Under the pieces are notes generated by a model that worked only from the letters and a program-made list of their open reading frames with translations, had not been told where the DNA came from and searched no databases. Shown here piece by piece: positions 42,958-54,730 of a stretch of DNA of 64,000 bases (positions are counted from its first letter, which is position 1; each line of letters opens with the position of its first letter). A program made the translations under genes and the position numbers. The stretch comes from Sphaerulina vaccinii (Eukaryota; Ascomycota; Dothideomycetes; Mycosphaerellales; Mycosphaerellaceae). The DNA is taken from assembly GCA_022570795.1 (NCBI GenBank), contig JAKUDP010000004.1:620001-684000 (forward strand), written 5' to 3'.

Positions 42958-43992
42958 GCGTAAATGTGGTGACAAGCGCGCTCGCTTGGAAAGGAAGAAC
43001 ATATCAAGACGTACATGAGAGTGCTACAAGCAGTGACTGGCAGACTCCGAGACATGGCTTTGTCAACATTGCAATGCACATCCATTGTGGGAAGACAACA
43101 TGCAGCAATTGTGGGCGAGTAAGTCGTGCACGAACGACCCAAAAGGGCTACTGAAATGTATTAGTGACAAAACCATTACAAGCAGCTCGGCATCACGTTT
43201 CCATTCAATCTCCAGACTCAAGAAGAAGGCACTACAGCACAGCATTGGTACACATTGACAAGACTGGACACGTTCTATATTCGATCAAGCGTCGTCCCAT
43301 GCACTCCCGAGAGATTCGCAGACTCAGCCGCGTTGTCGTCCATTCGGCAACACGTGGACACGAATGAACAAGACACTCGGGATTGCCATGCAGAGAAAGA
43401 ACGCGCATGGCAAACGAATCGCTCAATTGCTCAGGCTGGGCGATTGCTGCCGACTAAGCCCCATGGTGGGCTCAATGACAGATGTGCATCTTTCTGTGTT
43501 CAACAAGCTGAAGTTTGACTGATCTACACAACTTCGTATGCATGGTTTTGGCCCAAAAGGAAGGCGAGGCCGTTGTCCCCGGGCAGAGTGCCCGAGTTCT
43601 CCGGAGGAACACAAGGTTATTGGGCGTAGGGATACCGCCATCCTCGAGCATTGACTAAACGATGCATGCTGCTCGTCTGTGACCTTTGTCAATTTGCCTT
43701 CACGCGGGTGCGCTTTTGCTGCGAAGCACTACATCCGGTCTGAAGAGCGCCTAAAGGTGCTTTGACGAACCTCGTATTCGCATTGTTCGATGTTTTTCAG
43801 TTGCGACTCTGAGAGCCGCATGCGATTTTGACTTTGCTGAGTTGGCTGATTACATGAGCTACCCCTGGATATGGACAGCGGTATTGAGTTTGGACACCAA
43901 CGCGTGACTTCAGCTCCTACTTCTGCCAACTCGAGGTCCTGCCGACCTCTTGGAAGACTATCATCATACACGATTCGAGGACAAGCAAAGCT
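42958..43992. other. Intergenic
   Basis: 1.03 kb between two plus-strand genes. Small overlapping frames on both strands show no family features. It should hold the promoter of the glycoprotein gene. Confidence 0.4.
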
Positions 43993-45354
43993 ATGCTTCG
44001 AGTAGCACTAATCTCCATTTGTTACTGCGCGTTCACAGTACGATGTCAACTAGATGCGAACGCCTATGACCCACTATGCAATAGTACCATCGATCTCGCC
44101 AACGCGACCGGCATAGCTGAGTACCAACCGGACTTTGCTCAAGGACCGCAGATCACCCAAAGAAACAACATATCGGGGAGAACACTGCCGGCATACGTCT
44201 CAACCACAATCACAGACGACAACAAGTCTTCATCTTTGTGGATCACGACCTGGATCAACACGAATGGCGCCAACTATTCTGATGACGCTAAACTGGGCTA
44301 CGACGTCTGTGGCATGGCCCTCACGAACATACCAGACAACACCGAACTGCGAGCTCAAGATGACAGCGGCGACTGCTGGGCAATGCTCGATCAGCCATGC
44401 GTTGATGGAATCACGTCAGCTGCAGAGGAATACGCACTACGTCTAGTACTTAATCCACCCGCGGGAACCAACATCAACTCCTCCAATATATCATGGATCT
44501 CGAAAATCTGTCCCGACTTGGCGAATATGCTGAACAGCAACCTCCCAGAAGCATGCAGTCCTTACTTTTGGCCAAACACAACTTGGTATGCTGCAACTGC
44601 TTTGACAGACTGGAACTCCTCCTCGCTGTACGGAGGTTGCCAGTCAAGACCTGCACCCGGCAGCAATTTCTTATCTCCTTGGTGGTCCATCAACTCCGGT
44701 GGAATTCACTACAGCGAACAGATTTATGATTACGTAGTGCATCACACGAGCCCAATCCTAGGAGTCTGGATGACAGTCGCGAACTCGGGTACCATCAAAC
44801 CAGCGGTTCCGACGAATTCGGTAGCTTTGTTGAGGTGTATCAAACCCGGTCAGAACATCAGCAAGGGAAGTCGAGTCCCTGCTACCTTACCAGCTCCATC
44901 GCCAGTAGTGCCGTTCTCGAACTCAACGTCATCAACAGCAGCATCGACGTCCTCGAACGATAAGCATAAGATCAGCGCTGGAAGTATAGCTGGGATTGTC
45001 GTTGGGCTCGTTGTTGGCGGAGCATTGATTGGTGGCGCGCTGGCTTGGTGGTGGTTAAGAAGAAAACCGATGAAGGAAAAGCAGCGGCAGCAGGAGACCA
45101 CGCTTAGCGAACTGGCTGACAACGACGCAGCACGTGTTGACAGCAAGGATGTAGTCGAGCTACCGCAGCCTGAGCGCATACATGAGCTCGATAGTGAAAG
45201 AAAGACGGCTGAGCTGGAATCGAAATGGACGGTGGAGCTAGAGGGCTCGACACCGACTTCACCACCACCGCCGATATCACCTCCGAGTTCAGCAGTGCCG
45301 ACATCACTATCGCCGGTGTCGCCGGAGGAGAGTAGGAAGGCCGATGATCATTGA
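43993..45354 (+). CDS. Type I membrane glycoprotein with secreted ectodomain
   Basis: A 453-residue protein in one exon, ATG at 43993. A signal peptide (MLRVALISICYCAFTVRC) precedes an ectodomain of about 310 residues with many N-x-S/T sites and about ten cysteines. A Ser/Thr-rich stalk follows, then one strong membrane span (SIAGIVVGLVVGGALIGGAL, about 332-358) and a basic stop-transfer RRKPMKEK. The cytosolic tail of about 90 residues is acidic and ends in a Pro/Ser-rich stretch. This architecture resembles fungal cell-wall sensors and related surface proteins with Gly-rich transmembrane helices, but no WSC or CFEM domain is visible. Function unknown; plasma-membrane location is inferred. 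Confidence 0.75.
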   Translation: MLRVALISICYCAFTVRCQLDANAYDPLCNSTIDLANATGIAEYQPDFAQGPQITQRNNISGRTLPAYVSTTITDDNKSSSLWITTWINTNGANYSDDAKLGYDVCGMALTNIPDNTELRAQDDSGDCWAMLDQPCVDGITSAAEEYALRLVLNPPAGTNINSSNISWISKICPDLANMLNSNLPEACSPYFWPNTTWYAATALTDWNSSSLYGGCQSRPAPGSNFLSPWWSINSGGIHYSEQIYDYVVHHTSPILGVWMTVANSGTIKPAVPTNSVALLRCIKPGQNISKGSRVPATLPAPSPVVPFSNSTSSTAASTSSNDKHKISAGSIAGIVVGLVVGGALIGGALAWWWLRRKPMKEKQRQQETTLSELADNDAARVDSKDVVELPQPERIHELDSERKTAELESKWTVELEGSTPTSPPPPISPPSSAVPTSLSPVSPEESRKADDH

Positions 45355-45926
45355 CTTGGCTGTTCATTGCTTCGTCTACATATCTATGAAGCACTAAGTA
45401 TTTCTTCACTCTACATGATCGTTCCTTGTCGCAACAGGAGATGACAACCGAAGAAGCTCGAAACGCAGCTCAAATCCATCCTGAGCTTGTGAGGCGAAGC
45501 TGCAAGGTTCTAGCATCTAACGCGTGGATGGAAAGCTTGTCGTAAGGTAATCATGACCGAAGTAGTGGGCCTTTCCCATGACACATTCCCAGATTTCGAT
45601 GGGATCGTGGTCTCGGGCTCTGCCTTGAGCCTTGAGTTTTCGCTGTGCACTCATGCTCTCTCGACATTGGACGCCGAATGTGCTGCTACAATCGCAGTCG
45701 TGTCAACGAGCCTGCTGCTCATGCAAAAGGAGAAGATTTCGACAAGAGGTTGAACGTTTCCCAAACGACTGCAGGAACCACGCAGCGCAAGAGGGCAGGA
45801 AGTCGTTCACGGGTAGGCAGTGCCTTGTAGAGATACATTGTTGCAGCTGCATAAGTTCATTCTTCTAGTAAGCTGCTCTCCTCTTCCATTACAACAACAT
45901 CCCAAACATCGTTATCCACATCTACA
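45355..45926. other. Intergenic
   Basis: 572 bp between the glycoprotein gene and the secreted protein gene. Overlapping short frames at 45553-45868 have no features. Confidence 0.4.
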
Positions 45927-46401
45927 ATGAAGCTCGCTACCATTCTACTCTACACAACAGCGGCGACAGCAGCATCAATCTCATTTCCCAACCAATTCAG
46001 CTACCTGAAATGCGACCCCAATCAGCTCTTCACGCTTGAGACAGATTCATTCCGCAAGTACGTAACTCCTACCCTCATTCTTATGCCAATGACTAATCCT
46101 TCTCAGACTATACAAGACATTCTGCGCCAATGTCGACCTCCACAAAGATCACAAAGCGAACGTCACTGCCGCAGAAGCTGGTTTCAAGAACTACGAAGAC
46201 TACGCCTTCACTTTCAAATACGAATTGGAGAAGCATCATCCACACTTCTTCGAACCAATGACCTGTCCGGTGACGTGTGACGAGATATACGAGCACTTCC
46301 TGTCAAGCACGATCTGCAGCTACGACAGCCACACGAAGTCGATGAAGGGTCGGGTGAATGCCGCTTGTGGATGGGCGCGTTATGAATTTGTCAAGATTTG
46401 A
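45927..46401 (+). CDS. Small secreted protein with six cysteines
   Basis: Two exons, 45927-46057 and 46107-46401, with a 49-nt intron (donor GTACGT, branch GACTAAT, acceptor TCTCAG). The 141-residue product begins with a signal peptide (MKLATILLYTTAATA). The mature protein has six cysteines, in YLKCDP, TFCANV, MTCPVTCDE, STICSYD and AACGWA, and one likely N-glycosylation site (ANVT). It is rich in aromatic residues and histidine. No family is recognised. Size, signal and even cysteine number make it an effector or secreted-stress-protein candidate. A repeat array begins about 97 bp after its stop. Confidence 0.75.
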
Positions 46402-46497
46402 GGAAGGAGCGAATGTGACATAAGGAAGGAAGACCTAGATGACCTGTGAACCTAAGATACATGTACCTAATGAAATGTCAGACCTTGTAACCTGCTT

Positions 46498-47262
46498 CTC
46501 TCCAAGCTCGCATGTACTGAGGCGTCGAACGTACAGACATGCTCTACTGGAAGGACTCACCAGGTCAGAGAGACTTTCTGAGAGAGCCGCTTTACAGGTC
46601 AAGATCAAGAAGTCCGAGCAGATGGATCTACCAATGCGTATGCGACCATCTCTCCAAGCTCGCTTCTACCCAGGCGCCGGATGTAGACACAGGTTGTACT
46701 GGAAGAATTCGCTGAATCAGAGCTACCTTCTTACAAGTCCGCTTTTAAGACCAAGATAAAGAAGGTCGAGTTGGTGGGCAATCCAGATGCGCATGTGAAC
46801 ACCTCTCCAAACTGGCCTCTACTCAAGCGCCGAGTGTAGAGACAGGCTCTACTGGAAGAGCTCGCCGAAACAGAGATACTTCGCGACAGAAGTGCTTACG
46901 AAACCAAGATCAAGGAGGCCGAGTAGATGGACTATACAGATGTGCATGAGAGCATCTCTTCAATCTCGTCTCTACTCAGGTGCCGAGTGTAGAGACAGGC
47001 TCTACTGGAAGAGCTCGCCGAACTAGAGACACTTGACAACAGAACTGCTTCTCAGCCTTTCAGCAACATCTACAGATCTCAACCTAGAGCTGAGAGCGGA
47101 CTTGCCATCTCTCCAGATCTCAACCCAAGCTGAGAGCGGACTTGCCATCTCTCCAGGCTCGCATCTACTGAGGCACCTGGCGTAGAGCCAGGCTATACTA
47201 GAAGAGCTTGCCAAATCAGAGATGCTTTTTGACCAGACTGATCCCAAACTTCTCAGCACCAG
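46498..47262. repeat. Decayed tandem array of a 153-bp unit
   Basis: Five diverged units begin with CTCTCCAAGCTCG or a close variant at 46498, 46650, 46803, 46956 and 47149. The spacings are 152, 153, 153 and 193 bp; the last is longer because a 41-bp block (from 47073 and from 47114) is itself duplicated. A further partial copy of that block lies near 47271. Since 153 is a multiple of three, one frame gives recurring, coiled-coil-like text (ALLEELAE, KTKIKE) but is broken by stops in each unit. Confidence 0.75.
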
Positions 47263-48543
47263 CACCATATCCAGATTTCAAGCTCGAGCTGAGAACTTGC
47301 TCTCCACCGGCTGTAGTCGGCGTAATAGTGGGAACGGTGTGGGATGGTGGCCAGGCTTTGTGCACTGAAGTAATCGATGGAAAACTTCTCAATGATGTCG
47401 TTACCTAGGGTGCCGTTTACGTGCCTCGCTGCGCCGTTTAAGACTCCGTGGGAGCCTTCGAAGCCCACAACACCGCCTCGTCCCTACCGATGAGGATCTT
47501 CGCAAGCGCTGTGGTCACACTGGGCTTCCTCCTCTCTTCCAACAAGAAGTCCGCCCGTCAAGTATTCACTCCAGAAGGCGAAGTGGATCTTGTTCGGTGT
47601 TGTTCGGTCCTGCCCTGCAGTGCATCGTAGAGCGCAAGCATCTTTCATCTTCGCGAGCTCAACGCGACTACAGAGGACTATCTGTGTCACTCGCGGCAAA
47701 TAGCTTCGTAGGGCAACTTGCGGAACTCACTGCAACATAGACCCCTCCAGGCTTCAACCCTTCGAGTAAAACACAGTACATTTCGTGGACGTCCTTTGGT
47801 ATACCACCAGTACCGTGCCTGAGCGGTCGATATCTCCTGTAACGTTCAGCCGAGCTGCATCTGTCGACGATGCCACAGACGACTACGGTGTGCTCGATGC
47901 CAACGGCCTTCGAACCTTTCCGCCCTTCAGGCTCAGATGTCATTGAGAGGCTCTTCGTCAATCGGTCCCACTGCACATAAAATGTCGCCCGGCCGGGTGC
48001 CGAAGACAGCGTCATGCTCGACATGTGAAGAAGCCATCCTACGTACACCCAGCCTGTATCTGCCGCAGAGGCACATCAGGAGATTGTTCAGGTCCCGGGC
48101 GTCGCGTTAGCTTACTCAAGAACTACACCAGGATGTACAGTGGACCCAGTGGCAAGGGACGGTCCTGCAGATTTGGCGAGCTGATTGTTCTATGCGGCTG
48201 ATTGCCATGCGATGCAGGTAATCTGGTCCTGTAACCAATCCCGAGCAGGGCTAAGGAAAGTGACCATGGCCACCCTCTCCACTTTCTGGCATTCCCTATG
48301 TTGCTCGGAGGAGAGCCGTATCGCTCAGAGACTTGATGGGGAACGGAGAGTGGAAAGAGGCATTCAGCTGTTGTGCTCGCTGTCTCCCTAAATCTCATTG
48401 CATCCCGTACATCTTCAAGCAGAGTCAGTGCGCTCCGGCATCCTTCGTTCTTCTCGAGCCTTGAGGCTGTGTAGTCTCTATCCCATGTATCATCCTCTAG
48501 AACGTGACTGAATCCTCTCGCCAACGTTCGAACGGGAATGCCC
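47263..48543. other. Gene-poor stretch with one uncertain frame
   Basis: About 1.28 kb after the array. A minus-strand frame with ATG at 48024 or 48015 runs about 115 codons to 47668 (MTLSSAPGRATFYVQW). It has no recognisable domain and its codon use is unremarkable. A donor-like GTGAGT lies near its end but the downstream frame does not fit. I do not call it a gene. Confidence 0.3.
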
Positions 48544-49272
48544 TCACTCGTCGTCCACGAAACTGCTCGCCAATCGTCCAAAGATGGGAACCTCAACGCG
48601 GTCCAGTGTCTCAGCATATCTCCAAGCTCCATAGGCCAGATATCCAATAAGTCCAACATCGCAAGCGAATAGCATCCAGCTCACAATCGTGGTCCAGATG
48701 AAAATGATATGTAGCAGAAACAGCGCAGAGAATCTATCATCTCACTGTCAGCCACCACACTCCTCTCGCAGATTGATACCAACTTACAGTAGCGAGCTCT
48801 GCCACGCATGAAATCTCACATAATCACTCTTATGTTCAAACAACAGAAGCACAACTCCTCCCGCAGGCGGCAGCAGTAAATAAGCCAAAGTCGCCTCTAT
48901 CCCAATGTTCAATCCCAGACTCGTTTCATAAACAGATGTCAACCCTCCTCTGCCTCCCAAAGCTGTATTGCCTCCACCTTCCAATGCCCGGTTCCCAATG
49001 TAGTCATTGTAATATGGATTGCGACTCCCTCGTCCGATGCCTTCTGCTTCTTCTTCATCGTCCAAGTCCTGGTACTGTGAAGGACTGGGTAGACGTTGAT
49101 TCCGCGCTGCGGCCCATGGGTCTTCGCGGTCTGCTACTGAGGAGATGTTGCGTGAGGGTTGTTGGCGTGTATGGGGGCCTGGACTGCCTGGGGGAGAGCG
49201 TAGTGGTGGTGGGCTTTTGGCGCGTTCGGATTCGGGTGGAGAGGATTGGTATGGGGCGAAGTTCATGGCCAT
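48544..49272 (-). CDS. UPF0132/DUF4870-like membrane protein
   Basis: Two exons: 49272-48788 and 48733-48544, with a 54-nt intron (donor GTAAGT, acceptor GATAG). The ATG at 49272 (MAMNFAPYQSS) is the first in frame with the conserved part. The 224-residue product has a disordered Pro/Ser-rich N-terminal half, then TSLGLNIGIEATLAYLLLPPAGGVVLLLFEHKSDYVRFHAWQ and, after the intron, two more hydrophobic segments. The motif with KSDYVRFHAWQS is the signature of this small family of integral membrane proteins, whose function is unknown. Without the intron the frame stops just after the signature, so the splice is well supported. Confidence 0.82.
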
Positions 49273-49644
49273 GGTGGTGGGTGAAGAGGTGGTGTTGTGG
49301 AATGGAAAATGGTATGATGGTGCCTTGCAGTTGAAACACGAGACGTGATGCGTGCACGAGCCGGAGCTGTAGCGTGAACTGTGACAGGGTCTTAGGTTCT
49401 TAATGAGGCTACAGTACAGTAAGCGCGTGTTAGAGCCGATATTGGCGCGATACGAATGCCAACTTGAGTACCAAGCAGTATTCATCATGCCTAACGCAGA
49501 CGAACCGAAGGCTGTGCGGAGAAGATGGATGTGAATAAAGAGCAACGACGTGACAGTCTCGTTTAAACACCAAAGCACTTTTCCACACCATTCATTCACC
49601 ATTACCAATCTCTTCCAGCTCATCAACATCGACCTCATTCTCAA
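49273..49644. other. Short intergenic region
   Basis: 372 bp between the membrane protein start and the stop of the upstream monooxygenase, both on the minus strand. No feature beyond a presumed promoter. Confidence 0.4.
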
Positions 49645-51789
49645 TCATGCCCCAACTTTAACAACATCAAACCCCTCCAAACTCGGCAAAACAGCCCTAA
49701 TATCCTTTCCATACTGATAAAGTCCTCCACTATAACAAGTCTGCTCAAAAGCTTTCTTCGGATCCGATCCACCCATATAGGTGCTCTTCGTAGTTGGAAA
49801 AAGAGTCTTATCACTCAATTCGTTAATCTTACTCTTCCAAGCCCGGGAAGCTCTATTCGTAGGATTAATGTAGAGGATATTCTGACGTTCGCATTGTTTG
49901 ATGATGTCTGTGATCCAGCGGCCTTGAACTTCGATTGAGGTTGGACCGTTGGAGAGGAGGGTTGGGCCTTGCGGGCCGTAGAGGTGGAACTATAATAAAT
50001 ATGTTAGCAGGAGGAGAGAGGGGAAGAGGAAGCATGCACGACAAGGAAAGGGAGGGATGAGAAATGAGAGGGAGTGGTACCATGTTCGGATAACCTGCAA
50101 CAGTAGTGCCAAGGTATGTATATGCTGCTTTCTTCCATTGATCTTTGAGCTTTTGGCCATCGATGGAGGTGAGGCCCATGGCTGTCATTCCGCCTGTTGT
50201 TATGTCGAAGCCGGTGGCTAAGCGAAGTATCAGTATCATGTACAACAGGACTGTCACAGGTTGGGACGGCTCACCAATGCAGATGACATCAAAGTCATAG
50301 TGTGTACCATCTTCGAGGAAGAATCCTTTCTCATCGAAGCGTGCGATGCCGTTGTTCTTGATATCAATGACATCGACATTTGGACGGTTGAACTGTTCAA
50401 AGTAAGAGTGCTCGAGGCAAGGACGTTTGACGCCCCATGGGTGTGGAGGCTCCTTTGGTACGAGGATGTCTCGCTTGCGTGGGTCTTGGACACGAGCTGC
50501 TTGTTTCTTCTGCCAGAAGTCATAGACGGCGCGGTTGGCTTTGGCGTCGAAGAGGTAGTCGCTGTACAAGGCATCAGTATGGCGCTACAGGTGGGGAGAG
50601 ATGACCTTACCGGTAGTTGGCGACCCAGTACCTGCAGAAGTAGGAGGTAGAGAGTAAGCAAGTGTCTCTGAAACGGGCGAGTGTGTCGCAGCAGATCTGT
50701 CTCCGAGCTTGTCGCCTTGGCAGGCTCAAGCTCAATGAGACAACGGGAATGGGGATGCCTTTGGCCCACTACTGCTTACCTGAAGCCTCCATCTTGCCAC
50801 AACTTCTCCAGGAAAGCCTCACGTTCCTCTGGCGTATCCTCAAAGGTATCCCGCTCAGCAAAGTCATACAAGAACCCACCAAAGCACTTCTCACGAAAGT
50901 CAAACAACTCCGGATACCACTTCTTCGCTTGCTCTTGCTCCTGTACCGTGAGTGCCCGCTGACGCATAGGCACAGTAAGGTTGGGAGTACGCTGGAAGAC
51001 CTTTACCTCACCAGCAGTAGGTCCCCAAGCTTGAGTAATCTGGACACCAGTTGCTCCAGTCCCAATGATAGCGCACTTCTTACCCTTGACATCCATCTCT
51101 TCGTCAGGCCAGAAGGAGGAATGGTGGAGGACACCTTCGAACTTGTCGAGGTCGGGCCACTCTGGGACGTAGCGCTTTGCTGCAAAGCCGGCTGCGAGGA
51201 CGAGGTACTTTGCTTTGGCTGTGCGGCCATCTGCTGTTTTGACGTACCATCGGCCTTCTTTTGTGTTGAAGTCTGCTCCGACGACGACACTGTTGAAAGC
51301 TGTCTGGTCTTTGATGCCGAGGACTTTGTCACAGTGATCGAAGTAGGCTCGGAGGTCTTTGTATGTTGGGTAGTTGTTGGGCCAGTTGTGTCTGGTCATC
51401 GGTAAGTGAGTGCGAGGAAAGAAGCTATAGGTGATCTTACGTCTTCCATGTTGCAGGAATTGATAGCTGATACTCGGGCACCTCCGAATCGACCATGGCA
51501 CCAGCTAGGAAGGTCATGAACATCAGCGTACTCAATTGGGATCGAGACGGGACTCACGATAGCAGTTCCATCTCCAAGTGCCGCCAAGGTCGTTGCCAGC
51601 CTCGTAGATGACAGTGTTCAAGCCGGCTTCCTTGAGTGACCACCAACAGAAGACTCCTCCAAAGCCGCCTCCGACGACAAGAGCATCGACTTCGAGGTTG
51701 TCGGCATATGGGCCATCGGTGCGTCTACGCTGGCCATACTCAAAGAGCTGGGTCTTCAGCTTCGGATTGGTTTGTTCGTCGATTGACAT
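49645..51789 (-). CDS. Baeyer-Villiger (flavin-binding) monooxygenase
   Basis: Seven exons: 51789-51558, 51504-51441, 51391-50780, 50630-50610, 50561-50275, 50217-50081 and 49989-49645. Phases agree throughout and give 565 residues. The FAD motif GGGFGG is at 40-45, the Baeyer-Villiger fingerprint FEGVLHHSSFWP at 183-194 (FxGxxxHxxxWP), and the NADPH motif GTGATG at 209-214. Exon 4 is only 21 nt and supplies YWVANYR-type sequence. Such enzymes insert oxygen next to a ketone to give an ester or lactone. Substrate unknown; close relatives act on cyclic ketones or in secondary metabolism. No biosynthetic partner gene is adjacent. Confidence 0.9.
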
Positions 51790-52940
51790 TGTCGCAGAGG
51801 ATGAGTGATAGAAGCTTCGACGATGGTCGAGATATTTCTGATAGCTCTGACAGTATGCCGATGGTATGCTACAGTATAAGTAAGTCGTATCGCACGTCGG
51901 CTACCCCTCTGCTCTCGGACATGCATTCTCTCATGCGGTTCCGCATGCTGACGATGATCATCATCCATAATCGCGAAGGCGGAGTGGTCAGTAGTACAAA
52001 GGAACATGCCATGCTTCTACGTCTTGTATATTGTGGGGAATGCCTGTCAGGTACACTGTCTGATGAGCGAGTCATATAGCGTGACAATACGAACATCTCC
52101 TATACTTACCAACGTGACAGAAGGTGCAGATCTTGGACCCGCATGTTGTGCGATTCTCGAGGTGCGAGTGCGGAGCCGGAGTGGGGAGAACAAGCATGAA
52201 AGGTCCTGTACCGCATGCTGCAGTCCCCAATTCGCGAGTTGTTACTATGGGCCAGCTGCAGTCGCCTGGGTTAAAGTCCCTGTACGACGACGACGACGAC
52301 TAGCGGAACCGCTTCAATGCGCTTGACGAGCGGAGAAGCTTCCTCGATGAGGCAGACTGGCTGCTGCGTCCTGCAAGGTCCAGTCTATGCGTGCCGCAGC
52401 CCTTCACCCGCGTGTAGGAATCTTGATAGATACATGTCGTGCGGTCCACACTCCTAAATGTATGCCGAGCGCAGATCGGCTTGGGCAAGATAAGTTCATC
52501 CGGCAGCTTCACTGATACGTAAAGGGCAATGCTAGGATGACCTGGCCGGTATCATGGGGAGTGTTATCTCGAGGATGTTCAGTTCTCGATAGAGTCCAGC
52601 CGCCCAGGCTGAGCATTTGGGCGACTGGTTTCTTGAAGTAGCCATGGTGCTGAGGTTGTACTTGAGACGTGGTCTTGCCTCATCAGGCAATTTCGTGATA
52701 TCAACAGTCTCCATCGGAACTGCGGTCGGGTATCTGCGTCAATGCTATGCCGAGGAAGTAATAGATAGAACTTTTGAGTATATTGTGATGTTGATGTCGT
52801 GTTGATGGTGGTGGCGCGAAGTGGGATCATCAGATACAAAGCATGCTCCTGAGTCTTGGCTGGAGCTTGAACCTCATGTTTGGAAAGCTGGCAATAATTG
52901 TCCATCTCCTGACTCTCCACTCTTCCTTGAGCCAACAACG
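51790..52940. promoter_or_regulatory. Divergent intergenic region with (ACG)n
   Basis: 1.15 kb between the divergent monooxygenase and glucosidase II beta genes. A short ACG-type microsatellite lies at about 52284-52300. Frames on the minus strand at 52532-53055 overlap the glucosidase exon and look like chance. Confidence 0.4.
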
Positions 52941-54730
52941 ATGAAGACAGTCGCAGTAGCCCTGGTGGCACTCGAGTGTGTCGCTGTATCACATGCAGCT
53001 CGTCCGCGAGGTGTTGGACCTGAATGTATGCACACCTCATACTTCCCATAGCCAATGCCTCTCATGCTGACTTGAGATGATCAACAGTCGCCAAATTCTA
53101 CGACGACACGACTTCATTCAAATGCATCACGAATATAGGAGGAAGTATTAGCGTTCCCTTCTCACGCGTCAACGACGACTACTGCGATTGTCCAGACGGA
53201 TCAGACGAACCCGGCACAGCAGCATGTGCTCACCTCTCTTCTCTCTCACCACACACAAACCCCTCCAACCCAGCGAACACAACGAATAGCTTGCCGGGCT
53301 TCTACTGCAAGAACAAAGGCCATCAACCGAGCTATGTCTCCTTCGACAATGTCAACGATGGCATCTGCGACTATGAACTCTGCTGTGATGGCAGTGAGGA
53401 GTGGGAAGGCATTGTGAAGTGTCAAGACAAGTGTGCTGAGATTGGGAAGGAATGGAGAAAGCATGATGAAGCGAGACAGAGGAGTCTGAATGCTGCTAGC
53501 AAGAAACGAGCGCAGTTGGTCACCGAAGCACAGAGACTACGGAAAGCTGTCGAAGACAGACTACAGAGTCTCGGAACTGAGATTGGAGCTGCTGAGATCA
53601 AGGTGAAGAACATGGAGCAAGAGCTGAAAGATGTGCAGAGGAGTGAGGCTGGCAAGATCGTGAAAGCTGGTCCTGGCAAAGGTGGAAAGTTGAGCCAGTT
53701 GGTGGAATTGGCACGAACGAGAATGGATGAGCTGAGGAACAATCTGATCTCGACAAGAGGAGAGCTTTCGTCGAATCGGGATAGGCTGAAACAGCTGGAA
53801 GGTCTGCTTGCTACTTTCAAGGAGGAATATAACCCCAACTTCAACGACGAAGGAGTGAAGCGAGCTGTGAGAGCTTGGGAGGACTATGCTGCGAGCTATA
53901 CTCTCGGAGCAGAGCCGAATGCTGCTACAGAACGAGATGTTGCTGAGCTGATCAAGGAGGACTCGGAAAATGGGCTTGACTGGGAGTCGTATGTGGAGGA
54001 GGACAGTGATACCGATGTCTGTGAGTACTATACTGCACACCATCAATGTCTGACTATCCACTAACAGTCTACAGTATACTCCTTCACCAACTACCTTCCC
54101 CCATCAATCCGCACCTTCGTAGACGAGAAACTCCGCGACCTTCGCCAAGCCCTCATCGACAACGGCATCCTGGCCGATACTGCCGCAACCTCAGGAACCG
54201 AAACCAAGAAAGTGACAGAAGCCCGCGAACGCCTGAAGTCGGCCGAGAAAGAACTCGAAGATGCCAACAAGTCCAAGAACGAGCACTCAGAAGACCTCGC
54301 GAAAGACTTCGGCCCCGATGGAGTTTTCCGCGCTCTCAAGGACGTCTGTGTCACAAAGGACTCCGGAGAATATACCTACGAATTCTGCTTCCTGGGACGT
54401 ACGAATCAGAAGTCGAAGAAGGGCGGTGGATCAACCAACATGGGCTCTTTCACAAGGATTGAGACGATTTATGTTGACGAGGAACTGCCTTCTAATGGAA
54501 AAGGCCTCGGAACTGGAGAGAGAATCGCCATGAAGCATGAGAATGGTCAACACTGCTGGAATGGACCTGACCGATCTGCCACTGTCATCCTGGCCTGCAG
54601 CGAGGAGAATGAGATCTGGAAGATTATGGAGGAAGAGAAATGTGTGTATAGAATTGAGTTGGGAACGCCATCTGTTTGTGGTGTGGAAGTCAGGCCTGCT
54701 CAGCCTGCACAAGGACATGATGAGTTATAG
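52941..54730 (+). CDS. gtb1: Glucosidase II beta subunit
   Basis: Three exons: 52941-53025, 53088-54020 and 54075-54730. Introns are 62 and 54 nt, the second with a CACTAAC branch site. The 557-residue product has a signal peptide (MKTVAVALVALECVAVSHA) and two cysteine-rich LDL-receptor-like repeats with acidic Ca-binding loops (CDCPDGSDEPG and CDYELCCDGSEEW). A long Glu/Lys coiled coil (about 150-260) is followed by a second short one and a C-terminal MRH domain that binds mannose. It ends in HDEL, the ER retrieval signal. It would anchor and direct the catalytic alpha subunit, which trims glucose from N-glycans in the ER. All expected parts are present. Confidence 0.95.

Noticed and set aside
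47668..48024. Possible ~118-codon gene on the minus strand
   Set aside because: ATG present but no domain, no supported splice partner and no coding signal I can judge by eye.
48123..48659. 178-codon minus-strand frame
   Set aside because: It overlaps exon 2 of the UPF0132-like gene in another frame; the spliced frame explains the conserved sequence.
52579..53055. 158-codon minus-strand frame
   Set aside because: Antisense to the first exon and promoter of the glucosidase II beta gene, with no features.
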